Shown: positions 42,264-51,098 of the stretch, in pieces
Numbering within the stretch: the first letter of the stretch is position 1
Layout: every line of letters starts with the position of its first letter
Assembly (NCBI RefSeq): GCF_003418935.1
Contig: NZ_QVMT01000015.1
Coordinates: 1 to 64,000 of the forward strand
Direction: 5' to 3'
From: Emticicia sp. C21
GTDB lineage: Bacteria > Bacteroidota > Bacteroidia > Cytophagales > Spirosomataceae
DNA length: 64,000 nt
Translations under genes and position numbers: made by a program
Notes under the pieces: model-generated
What the model was told of the DNA's origin: nothing
What the model saw: the letters and a program-made list of their open reading frames with translations, nothing else
The model's database searches: none

Positions 42264-44189
42264 ATGCTCAAGACCTTTACTCTATTAGCTATTTCTACTT
42301 TTTTTTCTGGTTTATGTTTTGCGTTTGATACTGACTATTCTTTTACGAATAAAAATTTTAAACGATTTCCTCATAAAACCTCAATTCACTATCGTGCATC
42401 TAAGCCATTTATAGTGCCAGATACACTTAGCAATCCGGTACCCATTTCAACAGTTATGTCAATTGCAGACAAAGACACGTTATTTAAAGTATGGGACAAA
42501 ATCTATGGTGGATCCAACGATGAGGCTGTTGCAGGTATAACTAAAACCAGCGATGGTAATTTTATTTTACTCTGCGCATCCGGTTCCTTAAAGTCTGGCA
42601 ATAAAATTTCGACCAATGCAGATGATTATTGGGTGATAAAGGTGGATAGGGATGGAAACAAACTCTGGGAAAAAACCTATGGTGGAGGTTTTCTTGAGTC
42701 TCCCAGTGAAATTCTGGCTTTACCCAACAACGAATTTATGCTAATTGGTACATCTATTTCTGATATAGGAAGAGATAAAACAACGCCACGATTAGGCAAT
42801 CCTGATTATGAAGATATATGGGTGGTTAAGATAGATGGTAACGGAAATAAACTCTGGGACAGAACTTTCGGCTCTTCAGACAGAGATGGCGTAGCTGGTG
42901 CGGTAATAACGCTTGATGGAAACGTTGTATTGGCTGGCACAAGAAGGCAGTCAGACAATTATGATTATCAAATTATAAAAATAAATATCAACGGCGATTT
43001 GCTCTGGCAACGGTTCTTTACCGGAGATTCATATGATAGTGTTTATTGTATTGCACAATCGAGTGATAACGGAGTTATAGTAAGTGGATACTCAGATTCA
43101 GGTGTTGCCAATAATAAGTCGGCTCCTTCTAAAGGTGGATATGATTATTGGGTTCTGAAAATTGATGGTAACGGTGATAAAGTATGGGATAAGGCTTTTG
43201 GAGGGAGCGGATATGATGTAGGAAACGCAATTTTAAAAACAAATGATAATTTTTATTACTTATTAGGAACTTCCTCTTCTCCCATAAGTGGCGACAAGTC
43301 AAAAGAATCCTATGGAGGGGAAGATATCTGGGTAGTGAAAATTAATGAAAATGGAGATAAAATCTGGGATAGAACTTTTGGAGGTTTGCAGACAGAGCAA
43401 TTTGTTAAAGGCTTGGTGCTTCCAAATAATAGTTTTATAGTTGGTTGCGAGACCTATTCAAGTAATTCAGGTGAAATTAATGAACCTATGTATGCAACTG
43501 ATAATATGTATGTACAAGATATCTGGATAGTAAAGGTTGATTCCGAAGGAAATAAAAAATGGAATAAAAGAATTGGTGGAACTAAAAGAGAAGGTGTAGG
43601 TGATTTTTTACTAATAAGTGAAGATGAGTTTTTTTTAACAGGACGGTCTATGTCTAATATAGGATTTGATAAAACTTCAACATCCTGGAATTTGACTAAT
43701 TGCACTGGCTTCAATTGTGGTGATGACTCCTGGTTAGTAAAGTATAAGCTGAAAAATAAGACAGATTCTCCTGTAACTATCAACAAAGGGCAAACAATAA
43801 ATCTTATAACCAGAGATTGTTATGGGTCTGTCACATGGTCTAACGGTATGTCTGGTGTAAGTATAAACGTAACTCCTCAAAGTACTATAACCTATACAGC
43901 CACTTGCAATGTTTATGGTTCGACAACTATAAGTAGTATAGTAGTCAATGTAACAGCTTGTGGAAATGACATAGATTTAGTAGTGAGTGAAAATATTTTA
44001 GCAGGAACACCGCTTAATCCGGTTGTAAAAACAGCTAGAAACAGCATTACTGCCACCAATAGTATTGGCACCACAACAATTAATGCATCTGCCAAATACA
44101 TTGCTGAAAATTCAATAACGCTAAGTCAAGGCTTTAAGGTTGAAGCCGGTAGTGTTTTTCAGACTAAAATCAGTCCAGGGTGTAATTAA
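42264..44189 (+). CDS. secreted propeller-repeat protein with 3-coathanger-type tail
   Basis: A 641-aa exported protein (signal MLKTFTLLAISTFFSGLCFA). About seven repeats of the form 'DYWVVKIDGNGNKLWDRTFGG...', each ending in a W-D-K/R-x-F-G-G turn, suggest a beta-propeller (about 65-500). After an Ig-like piece ('CYGSVTWSNGMSGVSINVTPQSTITYTATC') the tail 'NSITATNSIGTTTINASAKYIAENSITLSQGFKVEAGSVFQTKI' matches the stacked-turn '3-coathanger' domain found at the C-terminus of many Cytophagales surface proteins. It is probably a surface or secreted binding protein of unknown ligand. It ends with its own terminator, separate from the protease gene downstream. Confidence 0.78.
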   Translation: MLKTFTLLAISTFFSGLCFAFDTDYSFTNKNFKRFPHKTSIHYRASKPFIVPDTLSNPVPISTVMSIADKDTLFKVWDKIYGGSNDEAVAGITKTSDGNFILLCASGSLKSGNKISTNADDYWVIKVDRDGNKLWEKTYGGGFLESPSEILALPNNEFMLIGTSISDIGRDKTTPRLGNPDYEDIWVVKIDGNGNKLWDRTFGSSDRDGVAGAVITLDGNVVLAGTRRQSDNYDYQIIKININGDLLWQRFFTGDSYDSVYCIAQSSDNGVIVSGYSDSGVANNKSAPSKGGYDYWVLKIDGNGDKVWDKAFGGSGYDVGNAILKTNDNFYYLLGTSSSPISGDKSKESYGGEDIWVVKINENGDKIWDRTFGGLQTEQFVKGLVLPNNSFIVGCETYSSNSGEINEPMYATDNMYVQDIWIVKVDSEGNKKWNKRIGGTKREGVGDFLLISEDEFFLTGRSMSNIGFDKTSTSWNLTNCTGFNCGDDSWLVKYKLKNKTDSPVTINKGQTINLITRDCYGSVTWSNGMSGVSINVTPQSTITYTATCNVYGSTTISSIVVNVTACGNDIDLVVSENILAGTPLNPVVKTARNSITATNSIGTTTINASAKYIAENSITLSQGFKVEAGSVFQTKISPGCN

Positions 44190-44205
44190 TTTAGTAAATA
44201 TTAGG

Positions 44206-44243
44206 AAAGTGTCAATCTCAAAAGGATTGGCACTTTTTTTTTC
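44206..44243 (+). terminator. terminator
   Basis: Stem AAAGTGTCAATC / GATTGGCACTTT with a loop of 7 and a run of T, 17 bp after the propeller-protein gene. Confidence 0.9.
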
Positions 44244-44273
44244 TTAAAAGTAACAAATTACCGCTTAAAGCGT

Positions 44274-44281
44274 TATATTTG
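44274..44281 (+). promoter_or_regulatory. -7 promoter box, TATATTTG
   Basis: Exact TAnnTTTG match, 20 bp before the start of the S8 protease gene, directly after the upstream gene's terminator. Confidence 0.5.
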
Positions 44282-44301
44282 AAGTATTTACCGGATAATC
44301 T

Positions 44302-45942
44302 ATGAAGAAGAATTTACTTGTATTTTTATTGCTTTTGCTCCACTTCTCAGTCTTTGCACAGAACCAATATCTTGTGGTGTTTAAAGATAAGGCTAACTCG
44401 ACTTACTCAGTTTCTAATCCTAAGCAATTTCTTTCAGATCGCTCTATTCAACGCCGGGCCAAGCAAAAGATTGCTATTACCGAGCGAGATTTACCTCCGA
44501 ATGTTTCATATCTTACTGAAATCAGCAAGAAGGGAGCGAAAGTATTATATAAATCCCGCTGGCTGAATGCCGCCTTAATTGAAACGACACCTGCTATCTT
44601 GAATCAAATACTGAAATTTTCATTTGTAAAAGGCTTAGAAGGAACGGGAGACATCAGAAGTGCACGTTTAGGCGGAGTAAGTGAATCTTCAGGGCCAGGA
44701 AATAAATTTGATTCAGAAGAAGTAACAGACAATGGCTTTTCACAAACTCAATTGGCCATGTTGGGTGCTGATAAAATGCATACCAAAGGTTTCAGAGGTG
44801 AGGGAATGCTTATTGGGGTATTAGATTCAGGTTTTCAGAATGCAGATCAATTAAGTTTCTTCAAAGATTTATTTACCGATAAAAGAGTTATAGGTACTTA
44901 CGACTTTGTTGATAGGGAGCTAAATGTCTATAACGACCATACACATGGTACCAACGTGTTGTCTTGTATGGCAGCTTATGAGATTGGCAAAATTGTAGGA
45001 ACTGCCTATAAAGCAAGTTATTTACTGTTGCGTACGGAAGACACTTCATCGGAGACAAAACGAGAAGAAGCTAACTGGCTTTTTGGTGCAGAAATGGCTG
45101 ATAGCGTTGGAGTTGATGTAATTAACACTTCATTAGGCTATTCTACCTTTGATAATCCTGCGCAGAATTATAAATATGCTGATATGAATGGTGACCGTGC
45201 CTTGGCCACCAGAGCTGCTGACTGGGCAGCACAAACCGGAATACTTGTAGTGGCCTCAGCAGGAAATGAAGGCAATGGTTCGTGGAAGTATGTTGGTACA
45301 CCAGCCGACGCCGATTCAATTATTGCCGTTGGAGCTGTAACCAGCAATCGAAGTGTTGCTACATTTAGTTCTTATGGTCCATCAGGAGATGGAAGAATTA
45401 AACCTGATTTAGCAGCACAAGGCCAAAGTACTTTAGTAGGAACACCAGGAAATACAATAGGGTATAGCAATGGTACCTCATTCGCATCGCCTTTAATGGC
45501 AGGTTTTGCCGCCAGTTTCTGGCAGGCATTTCCTGAGTTGACCAATATGCAGGTACGAGATTACCTGATACGTTCAGCAAGTCAATATGAAAATCCGGAT
45601 AATAGAATAGGCTACGGGATTCCAGATTTTGAAAAGGCCTATGAAATAGCAGAGTTGGATCAACTAATTGCTAACCTGAAAAAACAAGGGAAAGATGTAG
45701 TAGTATTTCCTAATCCATCTAATAGCCAAAGCGATCCCATGAAAGTCTGGATATTAAAAGATGATGCCGGACAAAGTTTTGAATATAAACTAGTTGATAT
45801 GACGGGTAAAATTATCTGGTCGCAGACTACTACCGATAAAACTATTACTCTACCTACAAAAGTTGACTATTGGCAAACGAATTACATTCTGAAAGTCACT
45901 TCTGAAAACCTGAATTTCACTACTAAAGTAGCAAGAAACTAG
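44302..45942 (+). CDS. S8 family subtilisin-like protease with T9SS type A sorting domain
   Basis: A 546-aa secreted protease. Signal peptide 1-19 (ends FAQ); an inhibitor-like prodomain (~20-140); catalytic domain with D175 (IGVLDSGF), H215 (NDHTHGTNV) and S393 (SNGTSFASPLMAG), plus the oxyanion Asn in 'VVASAGNEGNG'. The C-terminal ~80 residues ('VVFPNPSNSQSDPMKVWIL...YKLVDMTGKIIWSQ...YILKVTS...TTKVARN') are a T9SS type A sorting domain. It should be exported by Sec, then across the outer membrane by T9SS, and act on extracellular proteins. ATG start with a TATATTTG box 20 bp upstream. Confidence 0.96.
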   Translation: MKKNLLVFLLLLLHFSVFAQNQYLVVFKDKANSTYSVSNPKQFLSDRSIQRRAKQKIAITERDLPPNVSYLTEISKKGAKVLYKSRWLNAALIETTPAILNQILKFSFVKGLEGTGDIRSARLGGVSESSGPGNKFDSEEVTDNGFSQTQLAMLGADKMHTKGFRGEGMLIGVLDSGFQNADQLSFFKDLFTDKRVIGTYDFVDRELNVYNDHTHGTNVLSCMAAYEIGKIVGTAYKASYLLLRTEDTSSETKREEANWLFGAEMADSVGVDVINTSLGYSTFDNPAQNYKYADMNGDRALATRAADWAAQTGILVVASAGNEGNGSWKYVGTPADADSIIAVGAVTSNRSVATFSSYGPSGDGRIKPDLAAQGQSTLVGTPGNTIGYSNGTSFASPLMAGFAASFWQAFPELTNMQVRDYLIRSASQYENPDNRIGYGIPDFEKAYEIAELDQLIANLKKQGKDVVVFPNPSNSQSDPMKVWILKDDAGQSFEYKLVDMTGKIIWSQTTTDKTITLPTKVDYWQTNYILKVTSENLNFTTKVARN

Positions 45943-45980
45943 TTTTTGCTTATTTCAATCGTGAAATTTTGCGCTATTCG

Positions 45981-46018
45981 TGAACATTGTGGTAAAAATC
46001 ATTCAGCCACAATGTTCA
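45981..46018. repeat. perfect 12-bp inverted repeat between convergent genes
   Basis: TGAACATTGTGG (45981-45992) and CCACAATGTTCA (46007-46018) pair perfectly around a 14-nt loop. There is no T-run on either side, so it is not a standard terminator, though Rho-independent activity cannot be excluded. Confidence 0.6.
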
Positions 46019-46124
46019 TCATATCATAAGTTTACATAATTTTTAAGCCACTTAATTATTGGATTATCTTGCTTTTAACTAAGCACTTATTTACTTCAGT
46101 GACGGCCGCTAAATCTCTCAATTA

Positions 46125-46997
46125 TTAAATAACTTTATAGTTCTTATACTCTCCAATTCTCCAACCTGTTAGTTTCTCAATAAAAAACAGAACCTTGTTT
46201 TTTAGGCTGTACTTTTTTTCAGCTACATTAAATTTAAAATTCCATGAAGCACTTTCGATGCGCTTCTGCATCACTTTAGGGTGCGTATACTCAAAAATTC
46301 GGAGCGAATCTATTTTTGAATAATCAAAATCTGTGGTATCCAATTGCATTTTATCAATCTCATCCTGTGTATGCCAAAGCGTGTGGAAACTGCGTACTTT
46401 CTCTGCCATTTTTTGAGGCGGTCTTACCCAACCATAATGATAAATGTAAGCATCAATGGGCTTTACATATAGTTTAGTATTATCCAATTTACGGAAGCCT
46501 TGGGCATCACGATATGAGGCTACATTTTTTGTGTTTCTAATGATTCTTATCTCATTTCTATACCATTTTCTTGAATCGGCTACATAATTAAAAGAACCGT
46601 AGAAGTGCGTATATTTAAATAGTAGTCCCTCCACAGCCATATCATGTTCATATTGTTGCATGGCCAGTCGGATGTTTTCGTAATATTTTTCGTGCACTAC
46701 TTCATCACACTGGATATAAAATGCCCAGGTAGTATCTGGTGTAATTGCTGCAATAGCTTTATCAGTCTCAACAGCTAAAACTCTCCCGCCCGTTTTCAAT
46801 GATTCATCCCAGACAGTTTCAATAATACTTATTTTATCTGAATCGATTGATTGAATCAATGCCAATGTGTCGTCATCTGATTTTCCTACTGCTACAACAA
46901 ACTCATCACATAAAGGCAATACCGAAGTAATGGCTTCAACTGCAGGGTAATCATATTTTATAGCATTTCGAACTATGGTAAATCCTGTAACTTTCAT
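46125..46997 (-). CDS. family 2-like glycosyltransferase
   Basis: A 290-aa protein starting at the ATG at 46997, which overlaps the TGA of the Nudix gene by one base; a start nine codons upstream would overlap further. 'GFTIVRNAIKYDYPAVEAITSVLPLCDEFVVAVGKSDDDTLALI' is the nucleotide-sugar-binding start of a GT-A fold. 'WAFYIQCDEVVHEKYY' has the D in the DxD position (Q-C-D). It lacks membrane segments, so it is cytoplasmic and perhaps adds sugars to surface glycans or proteins; acceptor unknown. Confidence 0.83.
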   Translation of the reverse strand: MKVTGFTIVRNAIKYDYPAVEAITSVLPLCDEFVVAVGKSDDDTLALIQSIDSDKISIIETVWDESLKTGGRVLAVETDKAIAAITPDTTWAFYIQCDEVVHEKYYENIRLAMQQYEHDMAVEGLLFKYTHFYGSFNYVADSRKWYRNEIRIIRNTKNVASYRDAQGFRKLDNTKLYVKPIDAYIYHYGWVRPPQKMAEKVRSFHTLWHTQDEIDKMQLDTTDFDYSKIDSLRIFEYTHPKVMQKRIESASWNFKFNVAEKKYSLKNKVLFFIEKLTGWRIGEYKNYKVI

Positions 46998-47542
46998 CAG
47001 ATTGTTATTTGTCCTGTTTTCCAAACCATTCTCATCACTGAATCTTCATTATTCAATTCTTCAACTTTGCTTAATTCAACCCAAGCTAAATCATTCGATT
47101 CTTCTGTAATAACTAAAGGTATTGCTTTATCTGCTATGAATAAAAAACGTATATCATAATGAAGATGCGCCGGAATACCTTTTCTTTCTGGTATTTCATG
47201 CACATCTACATCAAATATAGACTCATTAACCGATTGAATATCCTGAACTCCTGTTTCCTCTATAGCTTCTTTTAAGGCAACTCTTAAAACATCGCTATCG
47301 CCATCGCAGTGCCCACCAGGTTGGAGCCATCTATCAAGTTTCCGATGATGCGTTAGCAGAACAAACTTACCGGAATTGTCTACAATCCAGGCTGAGCCTG
47401 TTACATGTCCAATTAATAACTCCCTATCAAAGCAGTTCGGGTGAGCATTTATGAAGTCTTCTGTCACCTGGGTCATGTTTGCTTCAAAAACATCGGCATA
47501 GATATGCGCATCAAGTAATTCAAGTATTTTTTTTCGGTGCAT
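46997..47542 (-). CDS. Nudix hydrolase
   Basis: A 181-aa protein with the Nudix box in the form GGHCDGDSDVLRVALKEAIEETG, giving G-x5-E-like spacing with the R/K-E-A-x-E-E-T-G core that binds Mg2+. 'KLDRWLQPGGH' precedes it, as is usual. It hydrolyses a nucleoside diphosphate linked to another moiety, possibly a sugar nucleotide; the substrate is inferred only from its pairing with a glycosyltransferase gene, whose ATG overlaps its stop (TGATG). ATG start at 47542. Confidence 0.92.
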   Translation of the reverse strand: MHRKKILELLDAHIYADVFEANMTQVTEDFINAHPNCFDRELLIGHVTGSAWIVDNSGKFVLLTHHRKLDRWLQPGGHCDGDSDVLRVALKEAIEETGVQDIQSVNESIFDVDVHEIPERKGIPAHLHYDIRFLFIADKAIPLVITEESNDLAWVELSKVEELNNEDSVMRMVWKTGQITI

Positions 47543-47609
47543 ACTTCAACAATTATTATTAATTTGCGTCGAAAATTAGTTTATTAAAACAACGAAATAT
47601 CACAATTAA

Positions 47610-48497
47610 ATGAAAAAAATTGCATGTCTTATTGTAAGTTGTTTATTGTCAGCAACTTATGCTTTTGCTCAGGTAGCACCTGCTCCAAGTCCTGGTGCTA
47701 CGATTTCTCAGGTAGTGGGTACTACAAAAATTTCAATCGATTATTCTCGCCCAATGTTAAGAGGCCGTGAGATTTTCGGAAAATTAATTCCTTTCGATAA
47801 AGTTTACCGTACAGGTGCAAACGCCTCTACAAAGATTGAAACTTCAAGTGATATTACCGTTCAGGGAAAAACATTGAAAGCAGGTAAATATGCGATTATG
47901 TCTATCCCTACAGCTACTAACTGGACAGTTATTTTCAGTAAAGACCTGAATGTCAACGAGCAAAGCTATAGCCAATCAAACGATGTACTACGAGTAACAG
48001 CGCCGGCCCAAACTGTGCCAACAGTTGAATCTTTCACAATTGATTTTTCTGATGTAAAAGATGACGCAGCTACTCTGAATATCTCCTGGGAAAAAACAAA
48101 AATTTCTCTGGCAATCGGTGTAGATAATGTCGCTGCTATGGAAAGTGCCTTGACGCAAAAAAATAATGATGCCGCTGGTGCTTTCCAACAAGCAGCAGAG
48201 TATATGCTTTCAAAAGGAATGGATTTAAACAAAGCCTTAACATTGGTTGACAAATCATTGGCTTTGCGTGAAAACTTCCGTAACAACTGGGTAAAAGCAC
48301 AAATCCTTGATAAATTAGGAAGACCTTCAGAAGCTTTAGGCTTTGCTTTAAAAGCACAAACTTTAGGTGATGGCGATGGTGTATATCCTTTCTTCAAAGA
48401 TGGTATTGAAAAAGGTATCACAGATTTGAAATCGAAAATACCAGTAGAGACACCTGCAGCTACTACTCCTGCAAAATCAAAGAAAAAGAAAGCCTAA
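47610..48497 (+). CDS. DUF2911 family exported protein
   Basis: A 295-aa protein with signal peptide (MKKIACLIVSCLLSATYAFA). The DUF2911 domain (about 28-175) is shown by 'ISIDYSRPMLRGREIFGKLIPFDKVYRTGANASTKIE', 'LKAGKYAIMSIP' and 'SYSQSNDVLRVTAPA'. The C-terminal part is helical with a TPR-like pattern ('NKALTLVDKSLAL...NNWVKAQILDKLGRPSEALGFALKA'), then a Lys-rich end. Function is unknown. ATG start; monocistronic with a terminator at 48519-48560. Confidence 0.9.
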   Translation: MKKIACLIVSCLLSATYAFAQVAPAPSPGATISQVVGTTKISIDYSRPMLRGREIFGKLIPFDKVYRTGANASTKIETSSDITVQGKTLKAGKYAIMSIPTATNWTVIFSKDLNVNEQSYSQSNDVLRVTAPAQTVPTVESFTIDFSDVKDDAATLNISWEKTKISLAIGVDNVAAMESALTQKNNDAAGAFQQAAEYMLSKGMDLNKALTLVDKSLALRENFRNNWVKAQILDKLGRPSEALGFALKAQTLGDGDGVYPFFKDGIEKGITDLKSKIPVETPAATTPAKSKKKKA

Positions 48498-48518
48498 TAG
48501 CAACTAAAATATAATATG

Positions 48519-48560
48519 AAGTCCCAAATGGAATACATGCCATTTGGGACTTTTGTTTTA
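48519..48560 (+). terminator. terminator
   Basis: Perfect 13-bp stem AAGTCCCAAATGG / CCATTTGGGACTT followed by TTTGTTTT. Confidence 0.92.
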
Positions 48561-48653
48561 CAGGAGTATTAAAAATCACGTTTCAAGCCAACAAAAATTT
48601 GTAGACTATTTGAGAAAAACATATTTACAATTAATTTTAGACAAAATAGTCCA

Positions 48654-48669
48654 AATTACTCAATCACTA
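48654..48669 (-). repeat. octamer repeat half-copy
   Basis: AATTACTC and AATCACTA, the inverted orientation of the octamer family, 10 bp before the start codon of the queuosine-precursor transporter gene. Confidence 0.45.
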
Positions 48670-48679
48670 AATACTTACC

Positions 48680-49465
48680 ATGACTACTGACTCTATTAAC
48701 TCTAAAAAACAAACCCTTTATATTATCCTGTGCGGTATTTTCCTAACCAATGCTATAGTTGCAGAAATAATAGGTTCAAAAATATTTTCAGTTGAACAAA
48801 CTTTGGGTATTGCTCCCTTACAACTACCACTTTTTGGTCAGAAATTCGATTTCAATATGTCTGCAGGAGTATTGAACTGGCCATTTGTATTCATTACTTC
48901 TGATATTATTAATGAGTATTTTGGTAAAAGCGGTGTGAGGAAAATCTCATATCTGACGGCGATTCTGATAGCTTATGCTTTTATCATTATCTACCTTTCA
49001 ACTATTGTTACTCCGGCAGAATTCTGGATTAATTATAATAGCAAAGATTTATCTGGTAATCCGTTGAATATCAATGATGCCTATAAAATTATTTTCCGAC
49101 AAGGGTTAGGTATTATTTTAGGCTCAATTACAGCTTTTTTAGTGGGGCAAGTTTTAGATGCCACGGTCTTCCATTGGTTACGTACCCGTACTAAAAATAA
49201 GATGATATGGCTTAGAGCTACGGGGTCAACGCTTATCTCGCAGTTAATAGATAGCTTTGTGGTAGTGTTTATAGCCTTTTACGTGTTTAACAACTGGACA
49301 TTGACGGACGTGTTAACAACAGGTACAAACAATTATATTTATAAATTCACTGTGGCTGTCTTGTTAACGCCTGTTATTTATCTTGCACACAACCTGATAG
49401 ATAGATATTTAGGTAAAGAACATGCGCATAAAATTATTGATGAAGCCACATTTACACCGATGTGA
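48680..49465 (+). CDS. queuosine precursor transporter (YhhQ family)
   Basis: A 261-aa membrane protein with about six to seven helices. Family marks: 'LYIILCGIFLTNAIVAEIIGSKIF', 'GVLNWPFVFITSDIINEYFGKSGVRK' (the strongest), 'AFLVGQVLDATVFHWLR' and 'TLISQLIDSFVVVFIAFYV'. YhhQ-type proteins import 7-cyano- or 7-aminomethyl-7-deazaguanine for queuosine tRNA modification. ATG start. The sequence between the two central blocks ('IVTPAEFWINYNSKDLSGNPLNINDAYKIIFRQ') is a periplasmic loop. Confidence 0.93.
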   Translation: MTTDSINSKKQTLYIILCGIFLTNAIVAEIIGSKIFSVEQTLGIAPLQLPLFGQKFDFNMSAGVLNWPFVFITSDIINEYFGKSGVRKISYLTAILIAYAFIIIYLSTIVTPAEFWINYNSKDLSGNPLNINDAYKIIFRQGLGIILGSITAFLVGQVLDATVFHWLRTRTKNKMIWLRATGSTLISQLIDSFVVVFIAFYVFNNWTLTDVLTTGTNNYIYKFTVAVLLTPVIYLAHNLIDRYLGKEHAHKIIDEATFTPM

Positions 49466-49535
49466 TTAGATGATAAAGATAAGCAATCAGGATTTCAGAG
49501 GGCGAGATTAAGCATAGTATAAGTAACTATTTTAA

Positions 49536-49570
49536 CGATAAAGGAGCAGTATTTTACTGCTCCTTTATCG
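49536..49570. terminator. 15-bp perfect hairpin between convergent genes
   Basis: CGATAAAGGAGCAGT (49536-49550) pairs perfectly with ACTGCTCCTTTATCG (49556-49570), loop ATTTT. It contains the stop codon and last five codons of the minus-strand Cys-rich gene. It probably ends transcription from both sides, although neither side has a long U-tract. Confidence 0.65.
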
Positions 49571-49718
49571 TTGGGAATTTCGACATATCCACCTGACAGG
49601 AACCGCAGCCTTTTGCGCATCCTGCGTTATTTTTGACTGCGAATTGTTTTCTAACCGTATTACCTAAGTAAGCCAGAGCTCCTAAAAATACGACACCGAT
49701 AACCATATGCTCTATCAT
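49554..49718 (-). CDS. small Cys-rich membrane protein (FeoB-associated type), 54 aa
   Basis: A 54-aa frame: one membrane helix (MVIGVVFLGALAYLGNTV), a basic turn (RKQF), then GCAKGCGSCQVDMSKF, a four-residue-spaced Cys cluster. This matches the layout of the 'FeoB-associated Cys-rich membrane protein' family (helix followed by G-C-x-x-G-C-G-x-C). Its ATG overlaps the TGA of the upstream DinB-like gene (ATGA), which indicates translational coupling. No feoA/feoB is in the window, so a link to iron is only by family resemblance. Confidence 0.75.
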   Translation of the reverse strand: MIEHMVIGVVFLGALAYLGNTVRKQFAVKNNAGCAKGCGSCQVDMSKFPTIKEQ

Positions 49719-50239
49719 CTTCTTCCTAAAGCTTGTAAAATATGTTGATAATGATGCTCTGAATGCCAGGCATACAAAGAAATTACTTCCTGAATCTCAA
49801 AAGACTTCTGATAACCACTGTGGTAATAAGTCTTTTTTAAGGCTTCTTTATCCAAACCCTTAAACAAAAACACCATCCGTTTATGTACACCCTCTACAAT
49901 TTGTAAGGAGGGCTTAATAGGCAACTGATGGTCGGGTAATTGTGCCCACGCTGCTTCATCATAACCTTTTATTGGCGGATTTTGTTCAGTCAAAGCAAAA
50001 TGAATGCGTGTGAACATATTAATATGGCTATCCGCTAGATGATGTACTACCTGACGGACAGTCCAGCCTTCAGGACGATAGGGTGTATCCAATTCAGCAT
50101 TGTTTAACTTAGCCGTCAAAGTTTTTAGACGTGCAGGAAATTTGTCTAAAACTCTGATATGGGCTTTTGTATCTATCAATGTATATTTTTTGCCGTAGAC
50201 AAAATCACCGATCGGGTATTTTAATTGTTCAAGTGTCAT
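49715..50239 (-). CDS. DinB-like / bacillithiol S-transferase (YfiT) family protein
   Basis: A 174-aa four-helix-bundle protein. Metal-binding histidines are seen in 'WTVRQVVHHLADSHINMFTRIH' and in the C-terminal 'WHSEHHYQHI', the three-His pattern of DinB/YfiT enzymes. 'YPIGDFVYGKKYT' at the N-terminus is typical of YfiT. Relatives transfer bacillithiol or other thiols to toxic electrophiles with Zn2+ or Ni2+. ATG start at 50239; it is 30 bp downstream of the inositol-phosphatase gene and overlaps the small Cys-rich gene. Confidence 0.9.
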   Translation of the reverse strand: MTLEQLKYPIGDFVYGKKYTLIDTKAHIRVLDKFPARLKTLTAKLNNAELDTPYRPEGWTVRQVVHHLADSHINMFTRIHFALTEQNPPIKGYDEAAWAQLPDHQLPIKPSLQIVEGVHKRMVFLFKGLDKEALKKTYYHSGYQKSFEIQEVISLYAWHSEHHYQHILQALGRR

Positions 50240-50269
50240 AAATATCAGGTAGGTAAATTAGAGTATATT

Positions 50270-51061
50270 TTAGTTCCAGTATTGCTGTATTTCAGTCAAT
50301 AGTTCCGCATGAACGGCTGAACCTGCCACTACATCACCCCTGAAAAGATGTTCATCAGTACCCGAAAAATCAGTGGCTATTCCACCAGCCTCAGTAATTA
50401 ATAGAATACCAGCTGCCATATCCCAGGAATTGAGATTGTATTCATAGAAACCATCAAAATAACCACAAGCTACATAGGCCAAATCAATTGCGGCTGAACC
50501 CATACGACGCAAACCATGTGTCTTCTGCATGAGAGATTCTAGTATTTTTAGGTATCTATCCTGATTCTCAAATTTATAGTAGGGGAATCCCGTAGCTAAT
50601 AGACTTTCACCTAAATGTTTGTTAGCGGATACACTGATTTTTTCACCGTTTTTAAAGGCACCTCCACCTTTAATCGCAGAAAATGTTTCTTGTGTACAAA
50701 CATTGTAAACCACACCTACTAAAACTTCTTTTCCTTGTGCCAATGCCAAACTTACTGAATAATTTGGTAGGTTATGAATAAAGTTGGCAGTACCATCCAA
50801 AGGGTCAATAATCCAGTTGAGCCCTGCCATATCTTTGGTTTCAGCTGTTCCTTCTTCAGTAATAAATCCTGCTTCCGGCAGAATTTGTTCCAGTCTACTG
50901 ACAATCAGTTTTTCTGTTTCCTTATCAACGTACGATACTACGTTATTCACAGCTTTATACTCAACTGATGCGGTACTGAATTTCTTTGCCTCTGTGGCAA
51001 TAAATTGTCCTGCTTCCTGTGCTACCAGAATCACTTCCTGACAGATTTTTTCTAAATTCAT
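50270..51061 (-). CDS. suhB: inositol monophosphatase family protein
   Basis: A 263-aa Mg2+-dependent phosphatase. Metal sites: E in 'FITEEGT', 'WIIDPLDGTANFIHNLPNYSVSLAL' (the DPxDGTxNF signature), and 'SWDMAAGILLITEAGG' (WDxAAG). It removes phosphate from inositol-1-phosphate or a related sugar phosphate; SuhB homologues also affect rRNA antitermination in E. coli. ATG start. It precedes the DinB-like and Cys-rich genes on the same strand. Confidence 0.9.
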   Translation of the reverse strand: MNLEKICQEVILVAQEAGQFIATEAKKFSTASVEYKAVNNVVSYVDKETEKLIVSRLEQILPEAGFITEEGTAETKDMAGLNWIIDPLDGTANFIHNLPNYSVSLALAQGKEVLVGVVYNVCTQETFSAIKGGGAFKNGEKISVSANKHLGESLLATGFPYYKFENQDRYLKILESLMQKTHGLRRMGSAAIDLAYVACGYFDGFYEYNLNSWDMAAGILLITEAGGIATDFSGTDEHLFRGDVVAGSAVHAELLTEIQQYWN

Positions 51062-51098
51062 ATTTTCTGTGGCGCGAGCTTCCAGTTCGCATAATATT

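Noticed and set aside
42264-45942. Propeller protein and S8 protease as one operon
   Set aside because: A strong U-tract terminator (44206-44243) and a new TAnnTTTG box (44274-44281) separate them.
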